64,000 nucleotides of DNA from DASSJT01 sp963715025 (lineage in GTDB: Bacteria; Actinomycetota; Actinomycetes; Actinomycetales; Dermatophilaceae): the NCBI GenBank assembly GCA_963715025.1, contig CAVQQQ010000010.1, positions 1 to 64,000 on the forward strand. The letters run 5' to 3'. Positions 46,222 through 54,487 of the stretch are shown piece by piece (the first letter of the stretch is position 1; each line of letters opens with the position of its first letter). Below the pieces are notes generated by a model, which worked only from the letters and a program-made list of their open reading frames with translations, was not told where the DNA came from and did not search any database. Both the position numbers and the translations under genes were made by a program.

Positions 46222-46899
46222 CTAGGCAGACGGAGGTCTCCGCGGCACCCAGCGGACGAGCCATCCGGCGCCGGCGAGGGACATGGCCCCCATCGCGATG
46301 GAGGCCGCGGCTAGTGGGGCGACCAGGGTGACGGCACTGATCGCCAAGGGCGCGGCGACGCTGGGCACGGCGATCCAGACCCGCCCGAAGCGGTCCATCA
46401 CCGAGCCTGCGGAATAGAACAGCAGCATGTCGACGCCTCCGGCTACGCCGAAGACCACAGCGGTCGCCGCAGCCGACAGCCCGATGTGGTCGGCCCAGAG
46501 CGGGATGATGGTCATGCGTGCGGCCCGCGCGGCGGCAACCACCAGCACGCCTGTCCCCAGCGTGAGCAGGGTATGCCGGTGGGCTCGCCGCACCCAGCGA
46601 CCAGAGGGAGGCCGAGAGACAGGCGCCCGCCATCGCGAGCGCGTTGACGATGGCAGCGGCGATGAGCGCCTGCCGCTCACCCCCGGGCGACGAGGGAGCC
46701 GACGGGAAGTGACGTCGCCAGGGTGCCGACGGAGACCAGGTCAACGGCGAAGGCTGCCACGCCAGCCGAGGCACCCAGCTCGCGAGTGCGCAGGGCGACC
46801 CACCGGCAGCACCGCGCCCTGGCCCACGGACGCCAGAGCGGAGGGCCCGAACGCCGGAATGGCGATACGGCCCAGGCGGAAGACCGGCGCGGAGGTCAT
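46222..46899 (-). pseudogene. Decayed MFS transporter gene
   Basis: From ATG 46899, fragments of one MFS protein appear in successive frames: FRLGRIAIPAFGPSALASVG and GQGAVLPV; then VALRTRELGASAGVAAFAV and DLVSVGTLATSLPVGSLVAR; then ERQALIAAAIVNALAMAGAC; then TLLTLGTGVLVVAAARAARM and IIPLWADHIGLSAAATAVVF, with SVMDRFGRVWIAVPS. At least three frameshifts (near 46803, 46682 and 46590) and two internal losses (helices 4-6 and much of 9-11) are evident. It cannot make a transporter. It lies behind the TetR gene, 21 nt downstream. Confidence 0.75.
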
Positions 46900-46920
46900 G
46901 GCAGCGATCCCTCTGGCGGC

Positions 46921-47742
46921 TCAGGCACCGCTGCCGCTGCCGCTGTCGCTGTTGTCGTCCTCGGCGTCGTGGGCGGCGCCGATGCCACGGTGCAGGCGCT
47001 GGGCGACCTTGGCCTCGATGCCGTCCAGCACGGTTTCAAGGGCGAAGACGAACTCCTCCGTTGTCCAGTCGGTTTCGCCGTCCTCCAGCGCGCCACTGAG
47101 CACGGCCTCGCGGACGTGCGCGAGTCCGCGTCCCTCGGTGACGGCGCGCAGACGCCGTGCATAGCTGCCGTTGTCGTCGACGGCCCCTTGCATGGCGAGC
47201 TGGACCTGGCCGCGCACATAGATCTCGACCAGGAGAAGCGTCGAGAGCTTCTCCTGCTGGCTCAACGGCAGGTCCTCGAGCGCCTCGAGGCCCCGGTCCA
47301 TCCACGCCAGGGTGTTGGGCACGAGCGGCGGCCCTGAGATCGGCACGGCCAGAAGCCAGGGATGCCGCATGAGGCCGCCTCGGTTCTGTGCCGCCCACAG
47401 AGTCATGCGCGTCCGCCAGTCGGCCTGCGCGGGCCACAGGTCCTCCGGCGGAGTCCCATAGGCGCTGTTGAGCATGAGCTGGAAGAGGTCGGCCTTGGCG
47501 TCGACATACCGGTAGAGCGCCATGGCGCTGACCCCGAGCTCCCTGGCGACGCGGCCCATCGAGCAGGCCTCGAGTCCCTCGGCGTCCGCAATCCGGACGC
47601 CTGCCGCCGCGATGTCGGCCAGGGTCAGCCCCGGCTTGGGACCGCGCCGGCCGGTCTCCTCGTAGCCCCACAGCAGGCGCAGCGCTCGCGGCAGCTCGGC
47701 GATGGCGGCCGGAACGTCGGGGGGCGGGGCGCTCTCGCTCAT
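46921..47742 (-). CDS. TetR-family repressor (TetR_C type)
   Basis: 273 residues from ATG 47742 (frame open 10 codons further). The helix-turn-helix lies unusually late, about 48-95: LTLADIAAAGVRIADAEGLE, then CSMGRVARELGVSAMALYRYVDAKADLFQLML. The ligand domain resembles the TetR_C_1 class that controls drug efflux. The tail is acidic/Ser-Gly-rich. It diverges from a DHA2 efflux pump gene across 96 bp with two inverted repeats, the standard repressor-pump layout. The old MFS gene behind it may have been an earlier target. Confidence 0.92.
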   Translation of the reverse strand: MSESAPPPDVPAAIAELPRALRLLWGYEETGRRGPKPGLTLADIAAAGVRIADAEGLEACSMGRVARELGVSAMALYRYVDAKADLFQLMLNSAYGTPPEDLWPAQADWRTRMTLWAAQNRGGLMRHPWLLAVPISGPPLVPNTLAWMDRGLEALEDLPLSQQEKLSTLLLVEIYVRGQVQLAMQGAVDDNGSYARRLRAVTEGRGLAHVREAVLSGALEDGETDWTTEEFVFALETVLDGIEAKVAQRLHRGIGAAHDAEDDNSDSGSGSGA

Positions 47743-47753
47743 GGGCCGAGCAT

Positions 47754-47825
47754 AACTGTTTACACCGCACACAGTCGTCTGCTACGTTCTGCGTACTTCG
47801 CAAACAGTTGATTGCATACGCAGAA
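47754..47825. promoter_or_regulatory. Divergent operator region for TetR and MFS genes
   Basis: Two inverted repeats interleave: AACTGTTT (47754-47761) with AAACAGTT (47802-47809), and TTCTGCGTA (47787-47795) with TACGCAGAA (47817-47825). All lie between the two starts, the second ending 13 nt before the pump ATG. Either could bind the TetR protein. Confidence 0.5.
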
Positions 47826-47838
47826 TGGGAGCTCGACC

Positions 47839-49410
47839 ATGAGCATCGACACACCGCGGGCCGGGCGACGGGAGTGGACCGCTCTGGCCGTCCTGGCCCT
47901 CCCCCTCCTGCTCGTCTCCATGGACGTCGCCGTCCTGTACTTCGCCGTCCCGTTCATCAGCTACGACCTGCACGCGACCGCGACCCAGCAGCTGTGGATC
48001 TTCGACATCTACGGCTTCGTGCTGGCCGGACTGCTCGTCACCATGGGCTCGCTCGGGGACCGCATCGGCCGGCGCCGGCTCCTCCTCACCGGGGCAGCGG
48101 CGTTCGGGATCACGTCCCTGCTGGCCTCGCTGGCCCACTCCCCGGGCCAGCTCATCACAGCCCGGGCGCTGCTCGGTGTGGCCGGAGCCACCCTCATGCC
48201 CTCGACCCTCGGGATCATCCGCGACCTGTTCCACCACCCAGCCGACCGGGCCAGGGCCATCGGCGTCTGGAGCGGCGTCATGACGGGTGGCATCGCGCTC
48301 GGCCCGGTGATCAGCGGAATCCTGCTCGAGCACTTCTGGTGGGGGTCGGTGTTTCTCATCAACGTTCCTGCGATGCTGCTCCTGCTGGCCCTTGGACCGG
48401 TCCTCCTGCCCGGCGCCCGTCCCGAGCGCACCGCGCGATTCGACCTCGCGAGCTCCGCACTCTCGCTCCTGGCGATCGTCCCCGTCGTGTTCGCCATCAA
48501 GCACAGCGCAACCGACGGCATCGACGCCTCGGCAGCGACCGCTGCGGCCGTGGGGCTCGCCGCCGGCATCGCCTTCGTCGTGCGCCAGAGGCGCGCGGCC
48601 ACGCCGATGGTCGACCTGTCGCTGCTGACCTCCCGCCTCACCGGCGGCGCACTCGTCGCCAACCTCGTCACCATGGCCGCGCTCGTCGGCAACGCCCTGT
48701 ACGTGACCCAGTACCTCCAGCTGGTTCTCGATATGAGCCCGCTGCGCGCCGCGCTGTGGAGCCTCGTGCCCTCACTGGGCGTTGCGGCTGTGGCCCCGGT
48801 CGCCGCGACCCTGGCCTCCCGGGTGGGACGGTCCACGGTGATGTCCGCGGGCTTCGTGGTCGGCGCCGTCGGGTATGCCGTCCTTGCCAGTCTGCGACCC
48901 GACTCGCCGCTCGCGGTGGTCCTGGTCGGCGCCGGCCTCCTGGCCATGGGACTCGTCGCCGTGATGAGTGTCGTCACCGAAGCGGTCATCGGGGGCGTGG
49001 CACGGGAGCGAGCGAGCACAGCGTCGGCGGTCTCGGAGTCCACCTCTGAGCTGGGCGGCGCCCTGGGGGTCGCCGTGATGGGCAGCATCGGCGCAGCCGT
49101 GTTCCGCCGCAGCATGGATGCCGGCCTGCCCGCCGGCCTGCCCGCCGGAGCGGCCGGGGCCGCCCGCGAGAGCCTCGCGACCGCGCAGGGGGTAGCCGCG
49201 GGGCTCCCGGGCGGGCTGGGCCGCCAGGTGGGCGCCGCCGCCGATGCGGCCTTCCTGGATGCGATGTCGGCGGTCAGCCTCGCCGGCGCCGCGATGCTGC
49301 TGGCAGCAGCCGGGTTCGTCTGGGTGCGGCTGCGGCCGTCCGACGGGGTGGGCCAGGCTCCCCTGCCGGAACCCGACGACGTCGACGCAGCGGCACGGGC
49401 TATGTTCTGA
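47839..49410 (+). CDS. DHA2-family (14-TM) multidrug efflux MFS transporter
   Basis: 523 residues from ATG 47839, 7 nt after GGGAG. About 14 hydrophobic segments, with MFS motif A at GSLGDRIGRRRLLL (about 70-83), motif C-like GGIALGPVISGILLEHFWWG, and the QacA/SmvA-like opening LPLLLVSMDVAVLYFAVPFI with the membrane Asp29. Drug/H+ exchange at the inner membrane is expected, probably for cationic or antiseptic compounds. It is controlled by the divergent TetR protein. A short Gly/Ala-rich loop (AGLPAGLPAGAAG) interrupts the last pair of helices. Confidence 0.93.
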   Translation: MSIDTPRAGRREWTALAVLALPLLLVSMDVAVLYFAVPFISYDLHATATQQLWIFDIYGFVLAGLLVTMGSLGDRIGRRRLLLTGAAAFGITSLLASLAHSPGQLITARALLGVAGATLMPSTLGIIRDLFHHPADRARAIGVWSGVMTGGIALGPVISGILLEHFWWGSVFLINVPAMLLLLALGPVLLPGARPERTARFDLASSALSLLAIVPVVFAIKHSATDGIDASAATAAAVGLAAGIAFVVRQRRAATPMVDLSLLTSRLTGGALVANLVTMAALVGNALYVTQYLQLVLDMSPLRAALWSLVPSLGVAAVAPVAATLASRVGRSTVMSAGFVVGAVGYAVLASLRPDSPLAVVLVGAGLLAMGLVAVMSVVTEAVIGGVARERASTASAVSESTSELGGALGVAVMGSIGAAVFRRSMDAGLPAGLPAGAAGAARESLATAQGVAAGLPGGLGRQVGAAADAAFLDAMSAVSLAGAAMLLAAAGFVWVRLRPSDGVGQAPLPEPDDVDAAARAMF

Positions 49411-49413
49411 GCC

Positions 49414-50193
49414 GTGAGCTTCGTCGTGCCCCACCGCTTCTGCGGGCCACCCGAATCCGGCAACGGCGGCTGGGTGAGCGGTCACCTCGCCGCCCTGATC
49501 GCTCCCCGGGGGTCGGGGTATCCCGGGGCTCCTGAAGACGCGGAGAAACGCCGAGCCGAGGATGGCGCGGTCGCGGTGCGGCTCTCCAGCCCGCCACCGC
49601 TCGACCGCGAGCTGCGGGTGGAGCGCGCTGACCCGGTGGTGCGGGTGTTCGACCGCGACGTGCTGGTCGCCCAGGCCGCACCGGCGAGCGCTCCCGGCAC
49701 GGACGGCATACCCCTGCCGTTTTCTGTTGCCGAGGCCCGGCAGGCGTCCGAGCGGTTCGACTTCGGCGCCAGCCACCCCTTCCCCACCTGCTTCGTCTGC
49801 GGGCCGCTGCGCGAGGATGGCGACGGGCTGCGCATCTTTCCGGGGCCGGTCGAGGGAGCGGCCCAGCGCACGACGGCCGCGGTCTGGCGGCCTACCGAGT
49901 CTTCGCTCGAGCTGGTGTGGGCCGCGCTCGACTGTCCCGGCTGCTGGGCCCTCGGCATCGAGGAGACTCCGATGGTGCTGGGCACGATGACCGCCCGCGT
50001 GCTCGAGTTTCCCGATGTTGGCGACGACCTTGTGGTCATCGGCTGGGAGCGCGGACAGGAGGGGCGCAAGCACTACTGCGGCACCGTCCTCTACTCCGGT
50101 GAGCGACTCCTCGCGCACGCCGAAGCGACCTGGATAGCGATCGACCCCACCACGATCCGCCCGCACCACGCCGAAGCAGAGGCCCGGGCGTGA
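49414..50193 (+). CDS. Hotdog-thioesterase-like protein
   Basis: 259 residues from GTG 49414, just 3 nt after the transporter stop, so it is co-expressed. Two hotdog-like halves are suggested: an N-terminal strand/helix pair (NGGWVSGHLAAL) and a C-terminal half containing HPFPTCFVCGP (about 120-130), VWAALDCPGCWA and HAEATWIAIDP. The Cys-x2-Cys pair 'TCFVCG' is typical of this actinobacterial group. It may hydrolyse acyl-CoA. The stop overlaps the next GTG by 4 nt. Confidence 0.7.
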   Translation: MSFVVPHRFCGPPESGNGGWVSGHLAALIAPRGSGYPGAPEDAEKRRAEDGAVAVRLSSPPPLDRELRVERADPVVRVFDRDVLVAQAAPASAPGTDGIPLPFSVAEARQASERFDFGASHPFPTCFVCGPLREDGDGLRIFPGPVEGAAQRTTAAVWRPTESSLELVWAALDCPGCWALGIEETPMVLGTMTARVLEFPDVGDDLVVIGWERGQEGRKHYCGTVLYSGERLLAHAEATWIAIDPTTIRPHHAEAEARA

Positions 50194-50984
50194 GTGACCA
50201 GAAGAGCGACCGGGGCAGCGACCAGGCCATGAGGGACCGCCGCACTGCCGTCGTGACTGGCGCCAGCAGCGGCATCGGCGAGGCCACGGCCCGAAGGCTG
50301 GCTGCGGACGGATTCCAGGTGGTCTGTGCGGCACGGCGAACCGACCGCATCGAGACGCTCGCGCAGGAGATCGGCGGTGTCGCCGTGGCCTGCGACGTGA
50401 CCTCGGCTGAGGACGTGTCCCGGCTCGCCGAGGTGGTGGGCGACCGGCTCGACGTGCTGGTCAACAACGCAGGCGGCGCCTTCGGCATGGACCCGGTCAC
50501 CTCGGCCGACGTCGAGGAGTGGCGGGCGATGTACGAGGTGAACGTCATCGGGACGCTGCAGGTCACCCAGGCCCTGCTGCCCGCGCTGGTGGCGGCTGGT
50601 GACGGCATCATCGTCAACGTCGGCTCCACCGCGGGGCGGATCGCCTACGAGGGCGGCGGCGGATACAGCGCAGCCAAGCACGCCGTGGTGGCGATCACCG
50701 AGACGCTGCGCCTGGAGCTCTTCGACCAGCCGGTGCGGATCACCGAGATCGCGCCCGGCATGGTGCGCACCGACGAGTTCTCGGTGAAGCGGTTCGGCGG
50801 CGACCACGAAAGGGCAGAGAAGGTGTATGCCGGTGTGGCCCAGCCGCTGGTTGCCGAGGACATCGCGGACGCCATCGTCTGGATGGCAACTCGCCCGAGC
50901 CACGTCAACATCGACCTGCTCGTGATCAAGCCGCGGGCGCAGGCCGCGCAGCACAAGATCCACCGGGTTCAGCCGGAAGGCTGA
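50190..50984 (+). CDS. Short-chain dehydrogenase/reductase
   Basis: 264 residues. Classical SDR: cofactor motif TGASSGIG (23-30), an acidic-to-basic change (AARRTDR) favouring NADP, NNAG (92-95), and the catalytic Ser146, Tyr159, Lys163 (GGYSAAK). The close relatives act on serine/3-hydroxy acids (YdfG-like), but the substrate is not certain. It overlaps the thioesterase-like gene by 4 nt, so the efflux pump, thioesterase and SDR form one unit. Confidence 0.92.
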   Translation: MSDQKSDRGSDQAMRDRRTAVVTGASSGIGEATARRLAADGFQVVCAARRTDRIETLAQEIGGVAVACDVTSAEDVSRLAEVVGDRLDVLVNNAGGAFGMDPVTSADVEEWRAMYEVNVIGTLQVTQALLPALVAAGDGIIVNVGSTAGRIAYEGGGGYSAAKHAVVAITETLRLELFDQPVRITEIAPGMVRTDEFSVKRFGGDHERAEKVYAGVAQPLVAEDIADAIVWMATRPSHVNIDLLVIKPRAQAAQHKIHRVQPEG

Positions 50985-51084
50985 CGCCAGACCAGACCCG
51001 GTCTGGGGCGCAGTCAGGCACACGCCGGGTCGAACGCTGACCCTGCGCCGCCTCGCGGGCGTATGGTCGGGCCGAGGTGATGCG

Positions 51085-52701
51085 GTGTCCGACGAACTCG
51101 ACCGTGCCAGAGCCCTCTTCGAGTCCAACGACTGGGTGGAGTGCTTCTCGGTGCTGGCCGCCGCCGACGACCGCGAGGCGCTGTCCGGCGAAGGGCTGGC
51201 GCTGCTGGGAGAGACGGCATACCTCATCGGACGGGACGACGCGTGCGTCGACTTCCTGTCCCGTGCCTACCGGGTCTTCGTCGACGCTGCGGAGCACCGC
51301 CAGGCGGCACGATGCGCCTTCTGGATCTCGTTCGTCCTCGAGAACCGCGGCGAGGTCGCCCGCGGCGGAGGGTGGGCGGCCAGGGCACAGCAGCTAGTCG
51401 AGGACCACGACCTCGGTGGCCCGGAGGCCGCGATGCTGGCAACGAGGGAAGCCCACATCCTGCTGTTGCGTGGTGAAGTCGAGACAGCGATCAGCCACGC
51501 GCAGGTGGCGCTCCGGCTCGGTTCCGAAGCTACCTCGCCCGAGGTGGAGGTCCTGGCGCGGAGCACCATCGCCTCCGGTCTGCTCGAGCAGGGCCGCGCG
51601 GGCGAGGCGCTGGCGGCCTGCGACGAGATGATGGTCGCCGTCTCGGCCGGCGAGGTCGACCCGGCGGTGGCCGGGATGGCCTACTGCCTGACGATCGGCA
51701 CCTGCCTAGCCCTCCGCGACCTGCACCGCGCCGGCGAGTGGACCGATGCGCTGACGCGCTGGTGCACGGACCGTCCCGACCTCGTGCCCTACCGCGGGCA
51801 GTGCGTCGTGCACCGCTCGCAGCTGATGGCACTTCGGGGCAACTGGCCTCAGGCCGCCGAGGAGGCGACGCGTGCGCTGGAGCGCCTCCCCGGGCCGCTG
51901 CGGGGCGAAGCCGCCTACCAGCTCGGCGAGCTGCACCGGCTGGCCGGCCAGTTCGCCGAGGCCGAGGACGACTACCGGCGGGCCAACGCCCTGGGTCGCC
52001 AGCCCGAGCCGGGCCTCGTCCGGCTCCGACTGGCGCAGGGCCGCCTCGACCCGGCTGCCACGACCATTCGGCGACTGTGCGCCGAGCCCCGCCATCCCGC
52101 CGACCGGGCGGATCTTCTGGCGGCCTGCTGCGACGTGGCGCTTCGGCAGGGCGACATCGCCGGCGCCGCAGCCGCAGCCGACGAGCTGGCCGCCATCGCC
52201 GCCGGACTCGACGCCCCGCTGCTGAGCGGGCTCGCGGCCCAGGCGGCCGGGAGCGTGGCGCTGGCTGCGAGCCGGCCCGACGAGGGTCTCCCGGTGCTGC
52301 GGAAGGCCTGGCGCACTTGGCAGGAACTCGGGCTACCCCACCACGCGGCGACCGTGCGGGTGCTCATCGGCCAGGCCTACCAGGCACTCGGCGACCGCGA
52401 TGCCGCCCAGATGGAGTGGGAGTCCGCGGCCACGGCGTTCGAGCAGCTCGGCGCGGCACCCGACCTCGCGGCGCTGAAGGCGCTCGGCGGCAGCGGACCG
52501 GAAGGCGCCACACCGCTCACCCCCCGCGAGGTCGAGGTCATCCGCCTCGTCGCCTCGGGGCGCAGCAACCGGTCCATCGCCGGAGAGCTCTTCCTCAGCG
52601 AGAAGACCGTGGCGCGCCACCTGAGCAACATCTACACGAAACTGGACATCTCCTCGCGATCCGCGGCGACGGCATACGCCTACGACCACGGCCTCGTCTG
52701 A
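51085..52701 (+). CDS. LuxR-family regulator with TPR sensor region
   Basis: 538 residues from a GTG. The first 460 residues are helical TPR-like repeats (YLIGRDDACVDFLSRAYRVF, GEALAACDEMM, YQLGELHRLAGQFAEAEDDY). The LuxR helix-turn-helix is C-terminal, about 475-535: LTPREVEVIRLVASGRSNRSI, then LFLSEKTVARHLSNIYTKLD. It lacks the AAA/NB-ARC ATPase of MalT/LAL regulators. It probably activates the flavoprotein gene that follows at 52951, whose upstream region has two GTCTGCACAYTT repeats. Confidence 0.9.
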   Translation: MSDELDRARALFESNDWVECFSVLAAADDREALSGEGLALLGETAYLIGRDDACVDFLSRAYRVFVDAAEHRQAARCAFWISFVLENRGEVARGGGWAARAQQLVEDHDLGGPEAAMLATREAHILLLRGEVETAISHAQVALRLGSEATSPEVEVLARSTIASGLLEQGRAGEALAACDEMMVAVSAGEVDPAVAGMAYCLTIGTCLALRDLHRAGEWTDALTRWCTDRPDLVPYRGQCVVHRSQLMALRGNWPQAAEEATRALERLPGPLRGEAAYQLGELHRLAGQFAEAEDDYRRANALGRQPEPGLVRLRLAQGRLDPAATTIRRLCAEPRHPADRADLLAACCDVALRQGDIAGAAAAADELAAIAAGLDAPLLSGLAAQAAGSVALAASRPDEGLPVLRKAWRTWQELGLPHHAATVRVLIGQAYQALGDRDAAQMEWESAATAFEQLGAAPDLAALKALGGSGPEGATPLTPREVEVIRLVASGRSNRSIAGELFLSEKTVARHLSNIYTKLDISSRSAATAYAYDHGLV

Positions 52702-52790
52702 CGCGGACCTTCATCGGGTCGCCCACAAAGTCCGCCGCCCCCGAGGTGCGTTCTCGGGCGAGACGACCGTATGTCGGGCGAGGGTCCGGC

Positions 52791-52822
52791 GGTTCGCTGG
52801 TCCGGCAGTTCGCTGGTCCGGC
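52791..52822 (+). repeat. Two tandem 16-bp units
   Basis: GGTTCGCTGGTCCGGC (52791-52806) is followed directly by AGTTCGCTGGTCCGGC (52807-52822), 15 of 16 identical. A partial unit, GGTCCGGC, precedes them. They lie in the intergenic DNA between the LuxR and flavoprotein genes. Confidence 0.7.
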
Positions 52823-52836
52823 GCCGCAGCCGGGGC

Positions 52837-52881
52837 GTCTGCACATTTCTCCACACACCGGCCCCAGCGGTCTGCACACTT
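52837..52881 (+). promoter_or_regulatory. Paired GTCTGCACAYTT repeats upstream of the flavoprotein gene
   Basis: GTCTGCACATTT (52837-52848) and GTCTGCACACTT (52870-52881) are direct repeats 33 bp apart, about three helical turns, ending 69 bp before the flavoprotein ATG. The placement fits an activator site, most simply for the adjacent LuxR regulator. Confidence 0.5.
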
Positions 52882-52950
52882 CGGCCGACGCAGCCGTGCC
52901 GGCTCCACTCCTAGCGTCGAGCTATCGGCACCAGCGAAGCGGAGGCAGCC

Positions 52951-54093
52951 ATGACAACCACCCAGCACCCCCTCGAGTCCACCGGCACGGCCACCGGACC
53001 GGACGACCTCGGCACCATGATCATCGGCGCCGGCCAGGCCGGCCTGTCCACGGCATACTTCCTGGGCAAGGCGGGCCTGCCCTGCGTGGTCATCGACGAG
53101 CACGCGCGGGTCGGCGACCAGTGGCGGGCCCGGTACGACTCGCTCAAGCTCAACACCCCGGCCCGCTACGACTCGCTGCCCGGAATGCGCTTCCCAGCGC
53201 CTCCCGGGTCGTACCCCAGCGGCCGCGAGATGGCGGACTACCTGGAGAGCTACGTCGCCGAGATGGGCATCCAGGTGCTCAGCGGTATGCCGGTCAGCCG
53301 GGTCGAGCGCCAGGCCGACGGCTCATGGGCGGTTACTGCGGGCGGTACGCACCACGTAGCGGGCAACGTCGTCGTGGCGAGCGGCTCCGAGCGCCTCCCC
53401 AAGGTTCCGGAGTTCGGCGCCGACCTTGACCCCGGAATCCGGCAGATCCACTCGAGCGACTACCGGAACCCTGGGCAGCTGCTCCCCGGGCCCGTCTTGG
53501 TCGTCGGAGCGGGCCAGTCGGGAGCCGACATCGCGCTGGAGCTGGCGCAGGCGGGCTTCGAGACGACGCTGGCCGGCCTCGTTCCCGGCGAGGTGCCGGT
53601 GCCGTTCGGGAGTCGGCGGTCCAGGCTCGGGTTCCGCGTGCTCTGGTTCGCCGCCAACCACGTGCTGACCCTGCGCACCCCCATCGGCCGGAAGATGCGG
53701 CCAGCCGTGCGAAGCCACGGCGCGCCGCTGGTGCGGGTTAGGCGGCCCGAGCTCGATGCGGCCGGCGTCCGCAGGATCGAGTCGCGAGCGATCCGGGCCG
53801 AGGGCGGGCTCCCGGTCCTGGAGAGCGGCGACGTGCTGGACGTGGCGAACGTCGTCTGGTGCACCGGGTACACCCGCGACTTCGGGTTCATCCACCCGTC
53901 GGTGACGGGCCCGGACGGATGGCCGATCGAGAACGGTGGCGTGGTGCCCAGCGCGCCCGGGCTGTTCTTCATGGGCCTGCTGTTCCAGCGGGGGTTCTAC
54001 TCGATGCTGATCGGCGGGGCATGGCGCGATGCAGCCTTCATCGCCGACCACATCGCTGCCCGCGAGCGGTCCCGCTCGCGCCAGGCGGCCTGA
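52951..54093 (+). CDS. FAD-dependent flavin monooxygenase/oxidoreductase
   Basis: 380 residues, 5-6 nt after GGAGG. FAD motif IIGAGQAGLS (24-33) and VIDEHARVGDQWRARYDSL, then a second dinucleotide motif VVGAGQSGADIA near 190 for NAD(P)H. The segment 'VVWCTGYTRDFGFIHP' (about 305-320) is the conserved [AC]TGY box of flavin-containing and N-hydroxylating monooxygenases. It is expected to oxidise a small amine or sulfur compound, with the substrate unknown. Likely controlled by the LuxR regulator upstream. Confidence 0.9.
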   Translation: MTTTQHPLESTGTATGPDDLGTMIIGAGQAGLSTAYFLGKAGLPCVVIDEHARVGDQWRARYDSLKLNTPARYDSLPGMRFPAPPGSYPSGREMADYLESYVAEMGIQVLSGMPVSRVERQADGSWAVTAGGTHHVAGNVVVASGSERLPKVPEFGADLDPGIRQIHSSDYRNPGQLLPGPVLVVGAGQSGADIALELAQAGFETTLAGLVPGEVPVPFGSRRSRLGFRVLWFAANHVLTLRTPIGRKMRPAVRSHGAPLVRVRRPELDAAGVRRIESRAIRAEGGLPVLESGDVLDVANVVWCTGYTRDFGFIHPSVTGPDGWPIENGGVVPSAPGLFFMGLLFQRGFYSMLIGGAWRDAAFIADHIAARERSRSRQAA

Positions 54094-54111
54094 GGGCCGT
54101 CCGGCGGCGGA

Positions 54112-54153
54112 AGCTTGCGGTGGCGGCAGTAGCTGCTGCTGCCACCGCAAGCT
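54112..54153 (+). terminator. 18-bp hairpin after the flavoprotein gene
   Basis: Arms 54112-54129 (AGCTTGCGGTGGCGGCAG) and 54136-54153 (CTGCTGCCACCGCAAGCT) pair with one mismatch around a 6-nt loop, 19 nt past the stop. No T-run follows. Confidence 0.75.
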
Positions 54154-54275
54154 GCTGCCACCGGGGGCCCCTGCACTGGAGTCATCGCGTGCCCCACGCC
54201 TCCACCCACGGCGATCGTGCCGCGAAATAGGCGTTGCGGTCCGCCGCGGTCCCGGCTTAGCGTCGAGGCACACGG

Positions 54276-54334
54276 GAAAGGAGGTGGTCCAGACAGTGAT
54301 TTCTGATCGGACGCGTGAGGTGGCTGCGCGCTAG
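54276..54334 (+). CDS. 12-codon ORF with a 17-nt Shine-Dalgarno
   Basis: GAAAGGAGGTGGTCCAG (54276-54292) can pair with the 3' end of 16S rRNA over all 17 nt if one G.U pair is allowed, far longer than any normal ribosome site here. The ORF itself runs 54296-54334: GTG start, product MISDRTREVAAR, then TAG. Codons such as TCT, GAT, CGT and GCT are unlike the G/C-ending codons of nearby genes, which suggests constraint on the sequence. The stop leads directly into a hairpin at 54334-54357. No protein family is recognised; it may be a leader peptide or a ribosome-binding RNA. Confidence 0.55.
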
Positions 54335-54357
54335 CGCACACTCCGCCGAGAGTGCGC
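54334..54357 (+). terminator. Hairpin immediately after the 12-codon ORF
   Basis: Arms GCGCACACTC (54334-54343) and GAGAGTGCGC (54348-54357) pair at 9 of 10 positions around a 4-nt loop, beginning within the stop codon. It would be masked by a ribosome on the ORF, as in attenuators. The psiE-like gene starts 131 nt further on. Confidence 0.55.
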
Positions 54358-54487
54358 CACGCGCATTCCCAGCAGACCACCGCAGCCCGCGGGCCGTGCA
54401 GGTCGTCCCCTGCACATGTCGAATTCGTCGACAGGCCCGCGGGCTGTCTGCGCCCGGACCGGGACCGACTCGGGAAGGATGCCGGCC

